29,034 nt of DNA from Cyanobacteria bacterium UBA2566. Lineage in GTDB: Bacteria > Cyanobacteriota > Cyanobacteriia > Cyanobacteriales > Desertifilaceae. The translations under genes were made by a program, and so were the position numbers. The notes under the pieces were generated by a model that ran no database searches, was not told the DNA's origin, and saw only the letters and a list, made by a program, of their open reading frames with translations. Each line of letters starts with the position of its first letter. The stretch's first letter is position 1. Positions 1 to 8,723 of this stretch are shown here, piece after piece. The stretch lies in the NCBI GenBank assembly GCA_002340255.1, contig DDLS01000170.1, positions 1-29,034 of the forward strand, read 5' to 3'.

Positions 1-142
1 TTATGTGATGGTCATGTGATTGATTTATTGATGAAATTCTATGGCAATGCTTTTATCTATAAGTTTTCTCTATTCTGCTTGACCTATTTCTTGCCCATCC
101 ATTTTGGGGGTGCTATGGTTGTTTTAGGTGCAAAATAGGTGT

Positions 143-181
143 AGCAGAGGACTGAAAATCCTCGTGTCGGCGGCGGAAGTC
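143..181 (+). repeat. Inverted partial copy of tRNA-Phe
   Basis: Positions 143-173 (31 nt) are a perfect reverse-complement match to 226-256, the anticodon arm and variable region of the intact tRNA-Phe just downstream. After three changed bases, AAGTC at 177-181 also matches the T arm, so this is a degenerate tRNA piece with no acceptor stem or complete D arm. It lies in opposite orientation to the real tRNA, with a 52-nt spacer. The remaining sequence from 1 to 205 shows no convincing gene. Confidence 0.85.
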
Positions 182-205
182 TGCTATACTCACATGTTTT
201 TTGAA

Positions 206-278
<73 letters not shown>

Positions 279-336
279 TTATTTTCAATGCTTTACTAAG
301 CAAACACTAAATTCTTTTAGTTGTCAATACCTGAGG

Positions 337-370
337 AAAAAAATCTGAGGGAAAGGCGATCGCCTTTCCC
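337..370 (-). terminator. Rho-independent terminator of the PPC-domain gene
   Basis: A perfect 22-nt palindrome at 349-370, centred on the HIP1-type core GGCGATCGCC, begins 8 nt after the stop codon of the PPC gene. On the minus strand it is followed by seven consecutive T residues (337-343). This is the form of an intrinsic terminator built from a HIP1 palindrome. Confidence 0.75.
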
Positions 371-377
371 TTCTATC

Positions 378-827
378 CTAAATCGGACGTAAGCGAGTTA
401 ACTTCAAGTTGAACTGACCTCCAGCAGTTTCACCAAAGGCACGTACCCGTACAATATACGTCCCTGACTTGGTAATCCGGGCAAAGAGCAGGGAATTGGT
501 ACTGCCATCAGGACCATCATCATTTTCAGCAACGGTGGTGCCATCATCACCCAGTAGGGTAACAATGGTATCAAACTGATCGGAATGCAGGTCAACTACT
601 ACATTATCCCCTTCATTCAAATTGACTATGTAATCGCGTGCAAACCCCCCTTGGCCAGTGGGAATATCCTTTTGCGAGAGGGTATCAGTAATTTCATTGC
701 TCGTAGGTAATGGCTTGGGATTATAAATTTCTGATTGGGCCTGAGCTGCTGTCTGAAGACCGATCGCCATCAACAGGCTGAATACGAAACGAATACCGCT
801 ACTTGGGGTAGCTAAAGAGTTAAGCAT
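378..827 (-). CDS. Secreted PPC-domain protein
   Basis: 149 aa. Residues 1-30 form a signal peptide: a short basic stretch, a hydrophobic core (FVFSLLMAIGL) and a TAAQAQ-type cleavage site. The rest is one bacterial pre-peptidase C-terminal (PPC) beta-sandwich. Typical features are the DYIVNLNEGDNVVVDLHS strand pair, the acidic GDDGTTVAENDDG loop, and the final SGTYIVRVRAFGETAGGQF strands. PPC domains usually sit at the end of secreted proteases. Here the domain stands alone, so it probably acts as a periplasmic or outer-surface binding module, not as an enzyme. The gene starts 84 nt downstream of the kinase gene and ends at a strong terminator. The substrate cannot be read from the sequence. 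Confidence 0.85.
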   Translation of the reverse strand: MLNSLATPSSGIRFVFSLLMAIGLQTAAQAQSEIYNPKPLPTSNEITDTLSQKDIPTGQGGFARDYIVNLNEGDNVVVDLHSDQFDTIVTLLGDDGTTVAENDDGPDGSTNSLLFARITKSGTYIVRVRAFGETAGGQFNLKLTRLRPI

Positions 828-911
828 GAAACATCAAGTCAACTGATGGATTTTCTGTGAATATCTTAAACTACGCTTTCAAGTAATCGCCAATATTATC
901 TCACGTTCTGA

Positions 912-2741
912 TTAGGTTTCAATATTACCGCGACGAGCTACTGCACACCGGGGAGCAATCCACCATGGGCCGCCTTCATTCCCTCTCAAGTCGCATTGTT
1001 CGATGGGTCCTGCACCATTAGAAGTAACATAAATCCCTTGTTTTTGGTTGCCATATAACCGGCATTGTTTCAAACTCAGATTACTTTGTTTTTTGATGTG
1101 TACACCTCGCCCACCATTTTGGAAAATCTCACAGAAGGACGCACTACCGTGACCGGCTTCAGACACTAGAATCCCCTCGCCAGTCATTTGGGAAATCTGG
1201 CAATGTTCTAAGTTCGCTTCAGCATGGCGATCGCTTTTAACACCAATCGTCTGGCCATAAATCTGACAAAATTCTAGGCTAGAGCGGCTATCTTGTGTCA
1301 TCCAAACTCCATATTGGGAATCTCCAGTCACTTCACATCGACGTAGAGTGGCGTTCGTATTTTTTCCTTTGATGTAAATATTAGCCAGTCCACTCCCGTG
1401 AATAGTACACTCTTCCAGGGTGAGGTTGCCATGGGTGATAGAGATGGCGTAGGGACTATGGAGACGTTGACCCATGAAGCGACCGAGGCGATCGGCGCGG
1501 TGAATTTGTGTCCAGTTGCGGTAGTGAAAGGTTACACCCCGAATCAGGGCGCGATCGCCTTCCATTCGCACGCAAGGGGCCAATTGACTCTCGATAATAA
1601 TATCTTCCTTATTTCCTTCACCCATAATTTGTAAGGGTTTATCAATTCGTAAGCTTTCAGCATAAAAACCGGCACGGACTTTAACGATCGTATAAGGAAG
1701 GGCGTTTTTAATCGCTTCATTCAGAGTGCGATAGTTAGCTGGCCCCAGTTTAGCCACAACTAGGGGCGGTGCGTCCAGGAATTCGGGATCGTCTTCTGAA
1801 GGTTGAGTAATCGTGGGCAGGTTATAGGGGCTACTATTGAGGTCATTGAGCGCTTCTTGGGCTGATTGATAGCGATCGCCGATCGCCACCTGAGTCAGTT
1901 TATCCAACATCCCCCCCAGGTTTTCACTGATAGGATTCCCCTGTAATTGGGTTTCGCGCCATAACCAGCGTCCTTGACTGGGATCATAGAGGCGATCGGG
2001 TTCCACTCCCGTTAACAGACATAAACCGGTTACCCCTAAACTATATAAGTCACTGGCTGGATAGGTTTTACCTGTGAGCATCTGTTCCAAGGGGGCGTAG
2101 CCTTGCGTGCCAATCCCGACCGTTCCCGTTTGCGCGATCGCCGTTTGGGCCAATTGCTTAGAAATACCAAAATCAATCAGGACAAAGCCTTCCGGAGCTG
2201 ATTCTAGCCCCTGTCGGAGCATCAGGTTTGCTGGTTTAATATCCCGGTGTATAATCTGACGATTATGGATAAATTGCAGTACCGGCAAGAGTCCTTGGAG
2301 TAGATTCCTAATTTGAGCCTCTGTAAACGGGCCATTTTGCTGCAAACATTGGGCTAAATTCTGTCCAGGGATAAACTCTTGGACTAAATAGCGTTGGTTC
2401 TCTTCTTGGAAAAAGTCCCATAAACTGGGGATTTGGGGATGGGCATCCAGATTCGTCAGCCGTTCGGCTTCCTGTTCAAACAGGGCGATCGCCTTTTCAT
2501 ACAGAGCCGCATTCCCTTGTACTTTCGGCAGGGAAACCAAGTGTTTAATCGCACATTTTGCCTCCCCCCGTTCTCGATCCAGACCCAAGTACGTGCGAGC
2601 GCATCCACTGGTATTCGAAATTAACTGCATCACCTGATAGCGTCCTTTCAGCAACCGCAGTGCTGACCCACAATTGAGGCAAAATTGGGTAGATAGTGGA
2701 TTTTGGGGTTGCGAACACTCTGGGTTGAGACAGTAGCTCAT
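912..2741 (-). CDS. Zinc-ribbon Ser/Thr protein kinase with C-terminal beta-helix
   Basis: 609 aa. An N-terminal zinc ribbon (C4, C9, C21, C24) precedes a Hanks-type kinase domain at about residues 35-300. K66 is the probable ATP lysine. The catalytic loop is IIHRDIKPANLM (D167, K169, N172), the DFG motif is D190-G192, and GTQGYAPLEQ marks the activation segment. The nucleotide loop (ISNTSGCARTYLG) lacks the usual GxGxxG. Residues 325-600 form a right-handed parallel beta-helix of the NosD/pectate-lyase-like kind, with repeated short strands such as LEECTIHGSGLANIYIKG. There is no transmembrane segment, so the kinase should be cytoplasmic. The beta-helix probably binds a partner or ligand. 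The target is unknown. Confidence 0.88.
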   Translation of the reverse strand: MSYCLNPECSQPQNPLSTQFCLNCGSALRLLKGRYQVMQLISNTSGCARTYLGLDRERGEAKCAIKHLVSLPKVQGNAALYEKAIALFEQEAERLTNLDAHPQIPSLWDFFQEENQRYLVQEFIPGQNLAQCLQQNGPFTEAQIRNLLQGLLPVLQFIHNRQIIHRDIKPANLMLRQGLESAPEGFVLIDFGISKQLAQTAIAQTGTVGIGTQGYAPLEQMLTGKTYPASDLYSLGVTGLCLLTGVEPDRLYDPSQGRWLWRETQLQGNPISENLGGMLDKLTQVAIGDRYQSAQEALNDLNSSPYNLPTITQPSEDDPEFLDAPPLVVAKLGPANYRTLNEAIKNALPYTIVKVRAGFYAESLRIDKPLQIMGEGNKEDIIIESQLAPCVRMEGDRALIRGVTFHYRNWTQIHRADRLGRFMGQRLHSPYAISITHGNLTLEECTIHGSGLANIYIKGKNTNATLRRCEVTGDSQYGVWMTQDSRSSLEFCQIYGQTIGVKSDRHAEANLEHCQISQMTGEGILVSEAGHGSASFCEIFQNGGRGVHIKKQSNLSLKQCRLYGNQKQGIYVTSNGAGPIEQCDLRGNEGGPWWIAPRCAVARRGNIET

Positions 2742-2813
2742 GAATCAATTAAAAATTACAATCCTTTAGATTTCCGTGGCATCAGTTATCCCTTCAAAAC
2801 TTACCCCAAAAAA

Positions 2814-3198
2814 GGGGAAAAGTAAGTCATAAGCCGGATTCTGTTCTCCAAGATCCCTAAAGAGATCTTGGGGGGAGTTATCTATCTGGGACATTTGTTG
2901 CCAAATGCCTCAAGCGGTTCATAATCCTGGAACAGGTAAAAGACCAACCTTCGTTCCATCTGCCTTGCTCCCAACCGGGGTTTACCGAGCCAGCACCTCT
3001 CGATACTGCTGGTGCGCTCTTACCGCACCCTTGCACCCTTACCTGTATGCTTAATGCACCATCGGCGGTATGTTTCTGTGGCACTCTCCTCACGATCGCT
3101 CGCACTGGGCGTTACCCAGCAAGTTTGGTCTTTCGGGAGTCCGGACTTTCCTCAAACCGAGTTCCCTCGATCTGCAACGCCCTCCCTTACTTTTCCCT
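2814..3198 (-). ncRNA. rnpB: RNase P RNA (catalytic subunit)
   Basis: The minus strand carries the conserved GAGGAAAGTCCGGACTCC segment near the 5' end and CAGAATCCGGCTTATGAC at the 3' end, both diagnostic of bacterial type A RNase P RNA. The ends pair as P1: GGGAAAAGTAAG at the 5' end with CTTACTTTTCCC at the 3' end, and this sets the limits used here. The length of about 385 nt is normal for cyanobacteria. The RNA processes the 5' ends of pre-tRNAs together with RnpA. Short ORFs crossing this stretch are not genes. Confidence 0.95.
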
Positions 3199-3225
3199 GT
3201 TATTAGTTTATCTAAATACGGGGTT

Positions 3226-3474
3226 CTAATATAATGTCCCCAATTCTGAACAATGCCATGCCTCTGCCAATACATGACTTAACCAACTGCGTTGTGAGGC
3301 ATCCAAAAAGCCATCATCTGCTAAAATTTCTTCCTTGAGATCGTCTAAGGATTGACCTTGGGAACGGGAAATATTAATGACTCCGGCGATCGCCGCTGCC
3401 ACGACTTCCTCATCTACAGGCTTGTGGCGCAAGGCTATGATATCTTGAGAATGCTGTGGAATCGGGTAGTTCAT
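3226..3474 (-). CDS. Small hypothetical protein upstream of rnpB
   Basis: 82 aa with an ATG start (MNYPIPQHSQ). The composition is that of a compact, mainly helical cytoplasmic protein: an Ala/Val/Ile helix (VVAAAIAGVINISRSQG), an acidic linker (LDDLKEEILADDGF) and a final amphipathic helix (SWLSHVLAEAW). No signal peptide, membrane segment or catalytic motif is visible, and I do not recognise the family. It ends 27 nt before the rnpB 5' end and is divergent from cruA across a 135-nt AT-rich spacer, so the rnpB promoter must lie within or just after this ORF. It was accepted because of its protein-like composition and position. The function is unknown. Confidence 0.55.
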   Translation of the reverse strand: MNYPIPQHSQDIIALRHKPVDEEVVAAAIAGVINISRSQGQSLDDLKEEILADDGFLDASQRSWLSHVLAEAWHCSELGTLY

Positions 3475-3515
3475 CGTTATCTGAATCCGTTTTAATCAGT
3501 TGAAGAGATCGTGAG

Positions 3516-3542
3516 AATAATGTAAAATTTTGTAACATTATT
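3516..3542. promoter_or_regulatory. Palindrome in the cruA divergent promoter region
   Basis: AATAATGT (3516-3523) and ACATTATT (3535-3542) form a perfect 8-bp inverted repeat around the AT-rich spacer AAAATTTTGTA. It lies 68 nt before the cruA start and 42 nt from the start of the divergent 82-aa ORF. The size and symmetry suit a dimeric repressor or activator site. No binding protein can be named. Confidence 0.45.
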
Positions 3543-3609
3543 TTAATCACGTAATCGCGATGATAACATATTTTTTGATTTTGTCAAGATATTTTTTGTA
3601 GAAGTACCG

Positions 3610-5619
3610 ATGCAAGAACTCCTTTATTTAGAAATTCCCCAACCCAATACCTCTAGCGTACTGACTTGGTTACAGCAGCAGTACGACCCCCCCATCGGCG
3701 AAAAGTTCCTCACTCCAGATGGTTTTAGACTCCATTTCCCTCAACGAGACCCTCTGTCAATATTCATTTGGTCAGTTCAGCGCACCACTTACCTCAAACT
3801 CTTCCGTTGGTCAAACACTCCCATTCCCCAAGAGGGACGAGTGATTAATCACCTAAAAAACCAGCTTCAGAGACAATTTCCCCATGAATACCCGGAACCC
3901 CCAGAAATCGATTTATCCAAACAGTCTATTTTTGAAGCCTTAGCGCCCTACTATCCACAAACGGTACATTATTTCCAGAAAATGCCCAGGGGAGAATATG
4001 ACCTCAACCGGGTGTATTGGTGGGAAAAACGATGGCGGGAAAATGTGCGCAAGCCCCAGATTCCAACTCCTGTCATTCGCCCCTTAGAAACCCCTTTATC
4101 TAAGGAGAATACCTACGATTTAATTTATATTGGCGGTGCATTAGGAGCCATTCATTCTGCACTCATGGCAGCACGAGGCTATCGGGTGTTATTGGTCGAA
4201 CGTTTGCCCTATGGTCGGATGAATCGGGAATGGAATATTTCTAGGGATGAATTCGCCCAGTTAATTGAGTTAGGATTGTTTACTCAAGAAGAATTTGAAA
4301 ACTTAATTGCCCGGGAATATGTAGACGGGTTTAATAAGTTTTTTGATAGTAATAATCCGGAGAATCTGAAAGCCAAAGTTTTGCATACGCCCAAGGTCTT
4401 GAATATTGCCATGGCCTCGGATAAGTTGTTGGGCAGTTGTGGCGAGAAGTTACTGAAAGCTGGCGGTGAAATTCGGGATGAAACCGAATTTCAATATGCA
4501 GAAGTAGCAGATAATGGAGTCAGGTTAACTTTAAAGCATTTGGGAACTGGGGAAACATCCCAAGTGCAAGGTCGCCTGCTGATTGATGCCATGGGGACGG
4601 CTTCTCCCATTGCCTGGCAGTTGAATGGAAATCGGGCGTTTGATAGTGTCTGTCCTACCGTGGGTGCGATGATTGATGGCGGGTTTGAACCAGGGGTTTG
4701 GGATTCAGATTATGGGGATGTTTTGAATAGCCATGGAGATGTTTCTCGAGGAAGACAGTTGATTTGGGAGTTATTCCCTGGTGCAGGTCAGGAGTTAACG
4801 TTCTATCTATTTCATTACCATCAAGTGCATCCGGATAATCCCGGTTCGTTGCTGGAAATGTATGAGGACTTTTTCACCATTTTGCCTGAATATCGGCGCT
4901 GCGATCTGGAGAAATTGGTGTGGAAAAAGCCGACGTTTGGCTATATTCCCGGTCATTTTAGTTTAGGAAATAGCGATCGCAAAGTAGCCAGCAATCGTGT
5001 ATTGGCGATCGGCGATGCAGCCTCCCTTCAGTCTCCTCTCGTCTTTACTGGGTTTGGCTCTTTAGTGCGCAATCTGCCCCGCTTAACCGCTCTTCTGGAT
5101 GTAGCGCTCAAGTATGATCGACTCACCAGCAAAGATCTAGCTGCCATTCGCGCTTACCAAGATAATACTGCCGTCACCTGGCTGTTTTCTAAGGGGATGA
5201 TGGTTCCCACCCACCGTCATATTCAACCCCAGCTCATTAACGCCATGTTAAATACATTTTTCGGGTTATTGGCGGATGAACCTCCAGAAGTGGCCGATAC
5301 TTTTATCAAAGATCGCACGACTTGGCTCTTATTTAATCGATTAGCCTTAAAAGCAGCCGTCAAAAATCCCGCCTTATTGCTGTGGATCTGGGAATTAGCT
5401 GGAGCAAAAGATATGTTGCGATGGTTATCCACGTACACCAGTTTTACCACCAAAGCCTTTATTCACGCCCTATTGCGTCCCTGGTTTCCCCAGTTTAGTC
5501 AATGGTGTGCGGGGTGGATGGGCGATCGCTATCCAGGGTTATGGTTAAAGATTTTAAGTTTAAACTACAGTCTCTCCGGTAATTGGGGACAAGCCATTCA
5601 AGACTTGAGACATCGATAG
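3610..5619 (+). CDS. cruA: CruA-type lycopene cyclase (FAD-dependent)
   Basis: 669 aa. A roughly 160-residue N-terminal region typical of CruA precedes an FAD-binding Rossmann motif, DLIYIGGALGAIHSALMA, at about residues 170-187, which ends with the acidic LLVE. It is followed by GRMNREWNISRDEF (about 202-215), the signature shared by CruA and CruP. A second flavin-contact block, VLAIGDAASLQSPLVFTGFG, lies in the C-terminal half. CruA converts lycopene to gamma- and beta-carotene at the thylakoid membrane in cyanobacteria that lack CrtL. The length favours CruA over the shorter CruP. The gene is monocistronic: it is divergent from a small ORF and convergent with a histidine kinase. CruP is the main alternative. 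Confidence 0.8.
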   Translation: MQELLYLEIPQPNTSSVLTWLQQQYDPPIGEKFLTPDGFRLHFPQRDPLSIFIWSVQRTTYLKLFRWSNTPIPQEGRVINHLKNQLQRQFPHEYPEPPEIDLSKQSIFEALAPYYPQTVHYFQKMPRGEYDLNRVYWWEKRWRENVRKPQIPTPVIRPLETPLSKENTYDLIYIGGALGAIHSALMAARGYRVLLVERLPYGRMNREWNISRDEFAQLIELGLFTQEEFENLIAREYVDGFNKFFDSNNPENLKAKVLHTPKVLNIAMASDKLLGSCGEKLLKAGGEIRDETEFQYAEVADNGVRLTLKHLGTGETSQVQGRLLIDAMGTASPIAWQLNGNRAFDSVCPTVGAMIDGGFEPGVWDSDYGDVLNSHGDVSRGRQLIWELFPGAGQELTFYLFHYHQVHPDNPGSLLEMYEDFFTILPEYRRCDLEKLVWKKPTFGYIPGHFSLGNSDRKVASNRVLAIGDAASLQSPLVFTGFGSLVRNLPRLTALLDVALKYDRLTSKDLAAIRAYQDNTAVTWLFSKGMMVPTHRHIQPQLINAMLNTFFGLLADEPPEVADTFIKDRTTWLLFNRLALKAAVKNPALLLWIWELAGAKDMLRWLSTYTSFTTKAFIHALLRPWFPQFSQWCAGWMGDRYPGLWLKILSLNYSLSGNWGQAIQDLRHR

Positions 5620-5687
5620 TCCGCCTGTTCTATGCCCTCAGTTGCAATATCAGTTGTTCAGCCCTATAAACTGCTTTATTCTGCCGA

Positions 5688-8567
5688 TCAAAAACTGGCT
5701 CTTTCTCTGAGAAGTTTGACAATTTCCCTATCATCAAACTCATCTACCAGTTGATGGAGATGATTGCAAAATACAGCATAATCCCGATCTAGCTCGCGCA
5801 AACGATTGACTTCTGACTCCAATGTAGTAAAGTCTCCAATGGTTGCTGCCTTATACAATTCTCCCAATTCTTCTGAGGAAGGCCAAATCCACTCAGTCTG
5901 TTGGCTAGAAGCTTGTTTATCTGAACTCTGTCCATCCTGCTCATAAACCCATGTCAAATGTAGGTACTTTTGCAAGCAAATCAGTAACTGTTCAAAATCT
6001 ACGGGCTTCGGTAAAAAATCATCACATCCGGCTTCTAAACTTTGCCCTCGATCTGCTTCTGAAACACTGGCACTAGAGGCAATAACTGGCAAACCCATTC
6101 TTGGTGATGATATTCCATATTCTTGGGGCGATCGCCGAAGCTCGCGTACAAACTCAAAACCATCCATCACGGGCATTGCCAAATCAGTAATCACCAGATC
6201 GGGCTGAAAGGTTACCATACGCTCTAAACCCTCTTCACCATCGCCAGCTTCTTCAAGGACAAACCCCAGAGGACTTAAGACGGCGATCGCCACCTGTCGA
6301 TTGACATCTCGATCGTCAACAATGAGCAATTTACGGCGATCGCCCTCATACCCAACAATCTTACCTCGTTCAACCCTCGTTGCCCCACTTGTCCACTCCT
6401 CAGAAACCGGTAGCTCCATCGCAAACCAGAACTGACTTCCTTGACCATAAACCGAGGTTACTTCAATTTTCCCTCCCATCATTTCCACAATTTTACGACT
6501 AATTGCTAATCCTAATCCCGTCCCTTCAGAGCGCTTGAAACTCGAACCCACTTGCTCAAACGGGAGAAAAATTTTGGTTAATTGTTCGGCCGTCATTCCG
6601 ACTCCAGTATCTTGGATATCAAAGCGAATTTTGTTGCTCAAATGTTCGCAAGTTACAGTAAATATAACACTCCCTATTTCTGTAAACTTAGCTGCATTAC
6701 CTAAAAGATTGAGTAAAACCTGACGCAGACGTTTTTCATCGGCATGAATTCCTTCTGGCAAATGGGGGTCAGGTTGGTAAGATAGTACCAGATTTTTTTG
6801 CTCTGTTTTAATCCGAATAATTTCCACAATGCTGTTCAGAAACGAAGGGAAGTGAAAATGTTTCGGAACAAGTTCCATTTTACGAGCTTCAATTTTTGAC
6901 AAATCTAAAATATCATCGATCAGGGTCAGTAAATGAGAGCCGGATTGATGAATAATCTCAAGTTCTTTTCTATGTTTTTGACTTAAATCCTTAGCCCGTT
7001 GTAGAATTTGGGTATAACCGAGAATTCCATTAAGAGGAGTCCGCAGTTCATGGCTCATATTAGCTAGAAAGTCACTTTTGGCTTGGTTGGCTGATTCTGC
7101 TACTTCTTTCGCTTGTGCCAGTTGAGCGGTTCGTTCTTCCACTCGTTCTTCTAGTTCAAGATTAGTTTTTTTGATTGCACTAAATGAGGCTTGTAATTGT
7201 TTCGCCATATGGTCAAAAGAACGAGCTAGTTCTCCCAGTTCATCCTGTCGTTTAATGGGCAATTCTTGACCCCACTGACCTTCAGAAATTTGGATCGCAT
7301 TGTCTTCAATTTTCTGGGCTGCTTTACTTAGACTTTCAAGAGGAGAAAGCAATCTAAACTTAACAATAAATATAGCAATAAATACTCCTAGAGCGACAAT
7401 GAATACTGCCCGGTTAATTAGAAATTGTGCAATAGAAGATGCAACCGAAACCGATTCAGAAAAAGGTTTGACTACGATCAACTTCCAGTATGTTTTGGGC
7501 ATGTGAAAGATATAAACAATAGATTTTTCTTGCAGCAACCAATCGTCTTCAATATAGAATTTCCGTAACAGCCGAGTTGATTCGGTTTGTGAATGTAAAG
7601 GATCGAAAAGTACAGTAGTAATTAGTTCAGCTTTATAAAAATCAATTTGTGGACTGGCTTGCTGAAGTTGTTCTACTATCTCATGACTATACTTCGGCAT
7701 CTTATGGGCTTTTCCTAAAATCTCCTGATTTACACTTTCTAGAGCTTCTGCAATCGGCAAAAATAGAGTCTGTGATGTAGCAAAATCAGAAACTGAAATG
7801 AATTCTATATTACTTTTATTTCTAGAATTATTTCCTGCTTTAACTTGTTTAACTAATTGGATATCCGGAAAGCTTATAAATGTGTTATCACGATCTACAA
7901 TAAACGCATAACCACTGGTTTCTTTCTGCCATAACTCGGTAAATTTTTGTAAATCTTCCAATCTAACATCGATAGTTACGGCTCCAGAGAACTTGCCATT
8001 ATCCTGAGTTGCCACTGTGCAAGTAACCATGGGTTGTTCAGAAAACGGATCGACATAGGATCGACTCCAGAAGCATTCACCTGGTTCTAGATAGGGGGCG
8101 ACCACATACCAGTCTTCATTATGGTATCCGGATTGATTATAGTTGTCATAATAAATTAACGTATCATCTAATTCTCTACCCCAAAAAAAACTCCGGTTTT
8201 GAGTTTGTGAATCAAAAGCATAAGGTTCTGGCCAAATGCCTCCTCCAGCGATTCCTAAATCTTCTTGAAAGTCAATGATGGTAGGGATAAAATTTTTGAA
8301 TGTTGTGACAGATTTGGGTAATTGCTCTGCGGTCAGAGCTAAGAGTCGAGTCAGAGCAGCAACTTCTCTAGACCGAGAATCTAAATCGGAGATGGCGCGA
8401 TCGCCGGTTTGTTGAATTAGACGAGAGGATTCAGTAAAAAATAAACTTTTGCCTTCCGTGTTAATCGTAAGTATAAAACTGCCAATCAGACCAAAAGCGA
8501 AAATCCCTAAACCGCTTAATACCTGGAAGTTTAAGCTCATATACCATTTAGTTTTAGGCGGATTCAT
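5688..8567 (-). CDS. Cache-HAMP hybrid histidine kinase with receiver
   Basis: 959 aa. TM1 is at about 14-34. A periplasmic double-Cache sensor follows (about 40-375; EDWYVVAPYLEPGECFWSRS and VTIDVRLEDLQKF are typical). TM2 is at about 384-404, HAMP at about 405-460, then a coiled coil. HisKA carries FLANMSHELRTPLNG (phospho-acceptor H506). HATPase_c has the N box RQVLLNLLGNAAKF, G1 DTGVGM and G2 GTGLGLAIS. The receiver has VDDRD, phospho-acceptor D795 and K854 in LPKP. About 90 C-terminal residues after the receiver resemble the tail of the CHASE2 kinase in this window. The Cache domain suggests an extracellular small-molecule ligand. A 16-bp palindrome lies 35 nt upstream of the start. The cognate output regulator is not adjacent. 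Confidence 0.93.
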   Translation of the reverse strand: MNPPKTKWYMSLNFQVLSGLGIFAFGLIGSFILTINTEGKSLFFTESSRLIQQTGDRAISDLDSRSREVAALTRLLALTAEQLPKSVTTFKNFIPTIIDFQEDLGIAGGGIWPEPYAFDSQTQNRSFFWGRELDDTLIYYDNYNQSGYHNEDWYVVAPYLEPGECFWSRSYVDPFSEQPMVTCTVATQDNGKFSGAVTIDVRLEDLQKFTELWQKETSGYAFIVDRDNTFISFPDIQLVKQVKAGNNSRNKSNIEFISVSDFATSQTLFLPIAEALESVNQEILGKAHKMPKYSHEIVEQLQQASPQIDFYKAELITTVLFDPLHSQTESTRLLRKFYIEDDWLLQEKSIVYIFHMPKTYWKLIVVKPFSESVSVASSIAQFLINRAVFIVALGVFIAIFIVKFRLLSPLESLSKAAQKIEDNAIQISEGQWGQELPIKRQDELGELARSFDHMAKQLQASFSAIKKTNLELEERVEERTAQLAQAKEVAESANQAKSDFLANMSHELRTPLNGILGYTQILQRAKDLSQKHRKELEIIHQSGSHLLTLIDDILDLSKIEARKMELVPKHFHFPSFLNSIVEIIRIKTEQKNLVLSYQPDPHLPEGIHADEKRLRQVLLNLLGNAAKFTEIGSVIFTVTCEHLSNKIRFDIQDTGVGMTAEQLTKIFLPFEQVGSSFKRSEGTGLGLAISRKIVEMMGGKIEVTSVYGQGSQFWFAMELPVSEEWTSGATRVERGKIVGYEGDRRKLLIVDDRDVNRQVAIAVLSPLGFVLEEAGDGEEGLERMVTFQPDLVITDLAMPVMDGFEFVRELRRSPQEYGISSPRMGLPVIASSASVSEADRGQSLEAGCDDFLPKPVDFEQLLICLQKYLHLTWVYEQDGQSSDKQASSQQTEWIWPSSEELGELYKAATIGDFTTLESEVNRLRELDRDYAVFCNHLHQLVDEFDDREIVKLLRERASF

Positions 8568-8601
8568 CTCAAAAGTCCAAACGCTTACAGGAAGAAAATA
8601 G

Positions 8602-8617
8602 TCAAATCATGATTTGA
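8602..8617. promoter_or_regulatory. 16-bp perfect palindrome upstream of the Cache kinase
   Basis: TCAAATCATGATTTGA is a perfect 16-bp palindrome in the 141-nt gap between the Cache kinase start and the cpcF stop, 35 nt before the kinase ATG. It could be an operator for the kinase gene. It lacks a T-run, so it is not a good terminator for the upstream cpc operon. Confidence 0.45.
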
Positions 8618-8707
8618 TGTTATGCCAAAAGTAATAAATTGACACCCTGATTAATGCTTGGTGGAGAGGTGGATTGACAAGATGGATTCTTTTTTGCCTA
8701 AATGTTG

Positions 8708-8723
8708 GTTAACCCGCCCCTAC
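8708..8723 (-). repeat. Fragment of a dispersed GTAGGGGCG repeat at the cpcF 3' end
   Basis: The minus strand reads GTAGGGGCGGGTTAAC. It shares the GTAGGGGCG head with the inverted-repeat elements at 23588-23617 and 25157-25184. Here it supplies the last four codons (Val-Gly-Ala-Gly) and the stop codon of cpcF. Confidence 0.55.

Noticed and set aside
2878..3275. Several 60-75-aa ORFs on both strands
   Set aside because: They lie within the RNase P RNA, whose conserved ends and internal motifs explain the sequence.
5223..5453. 76-aa minus-strand ORF inside cruA
   Set aside because: Complement of the cruA coding region without features of its own.
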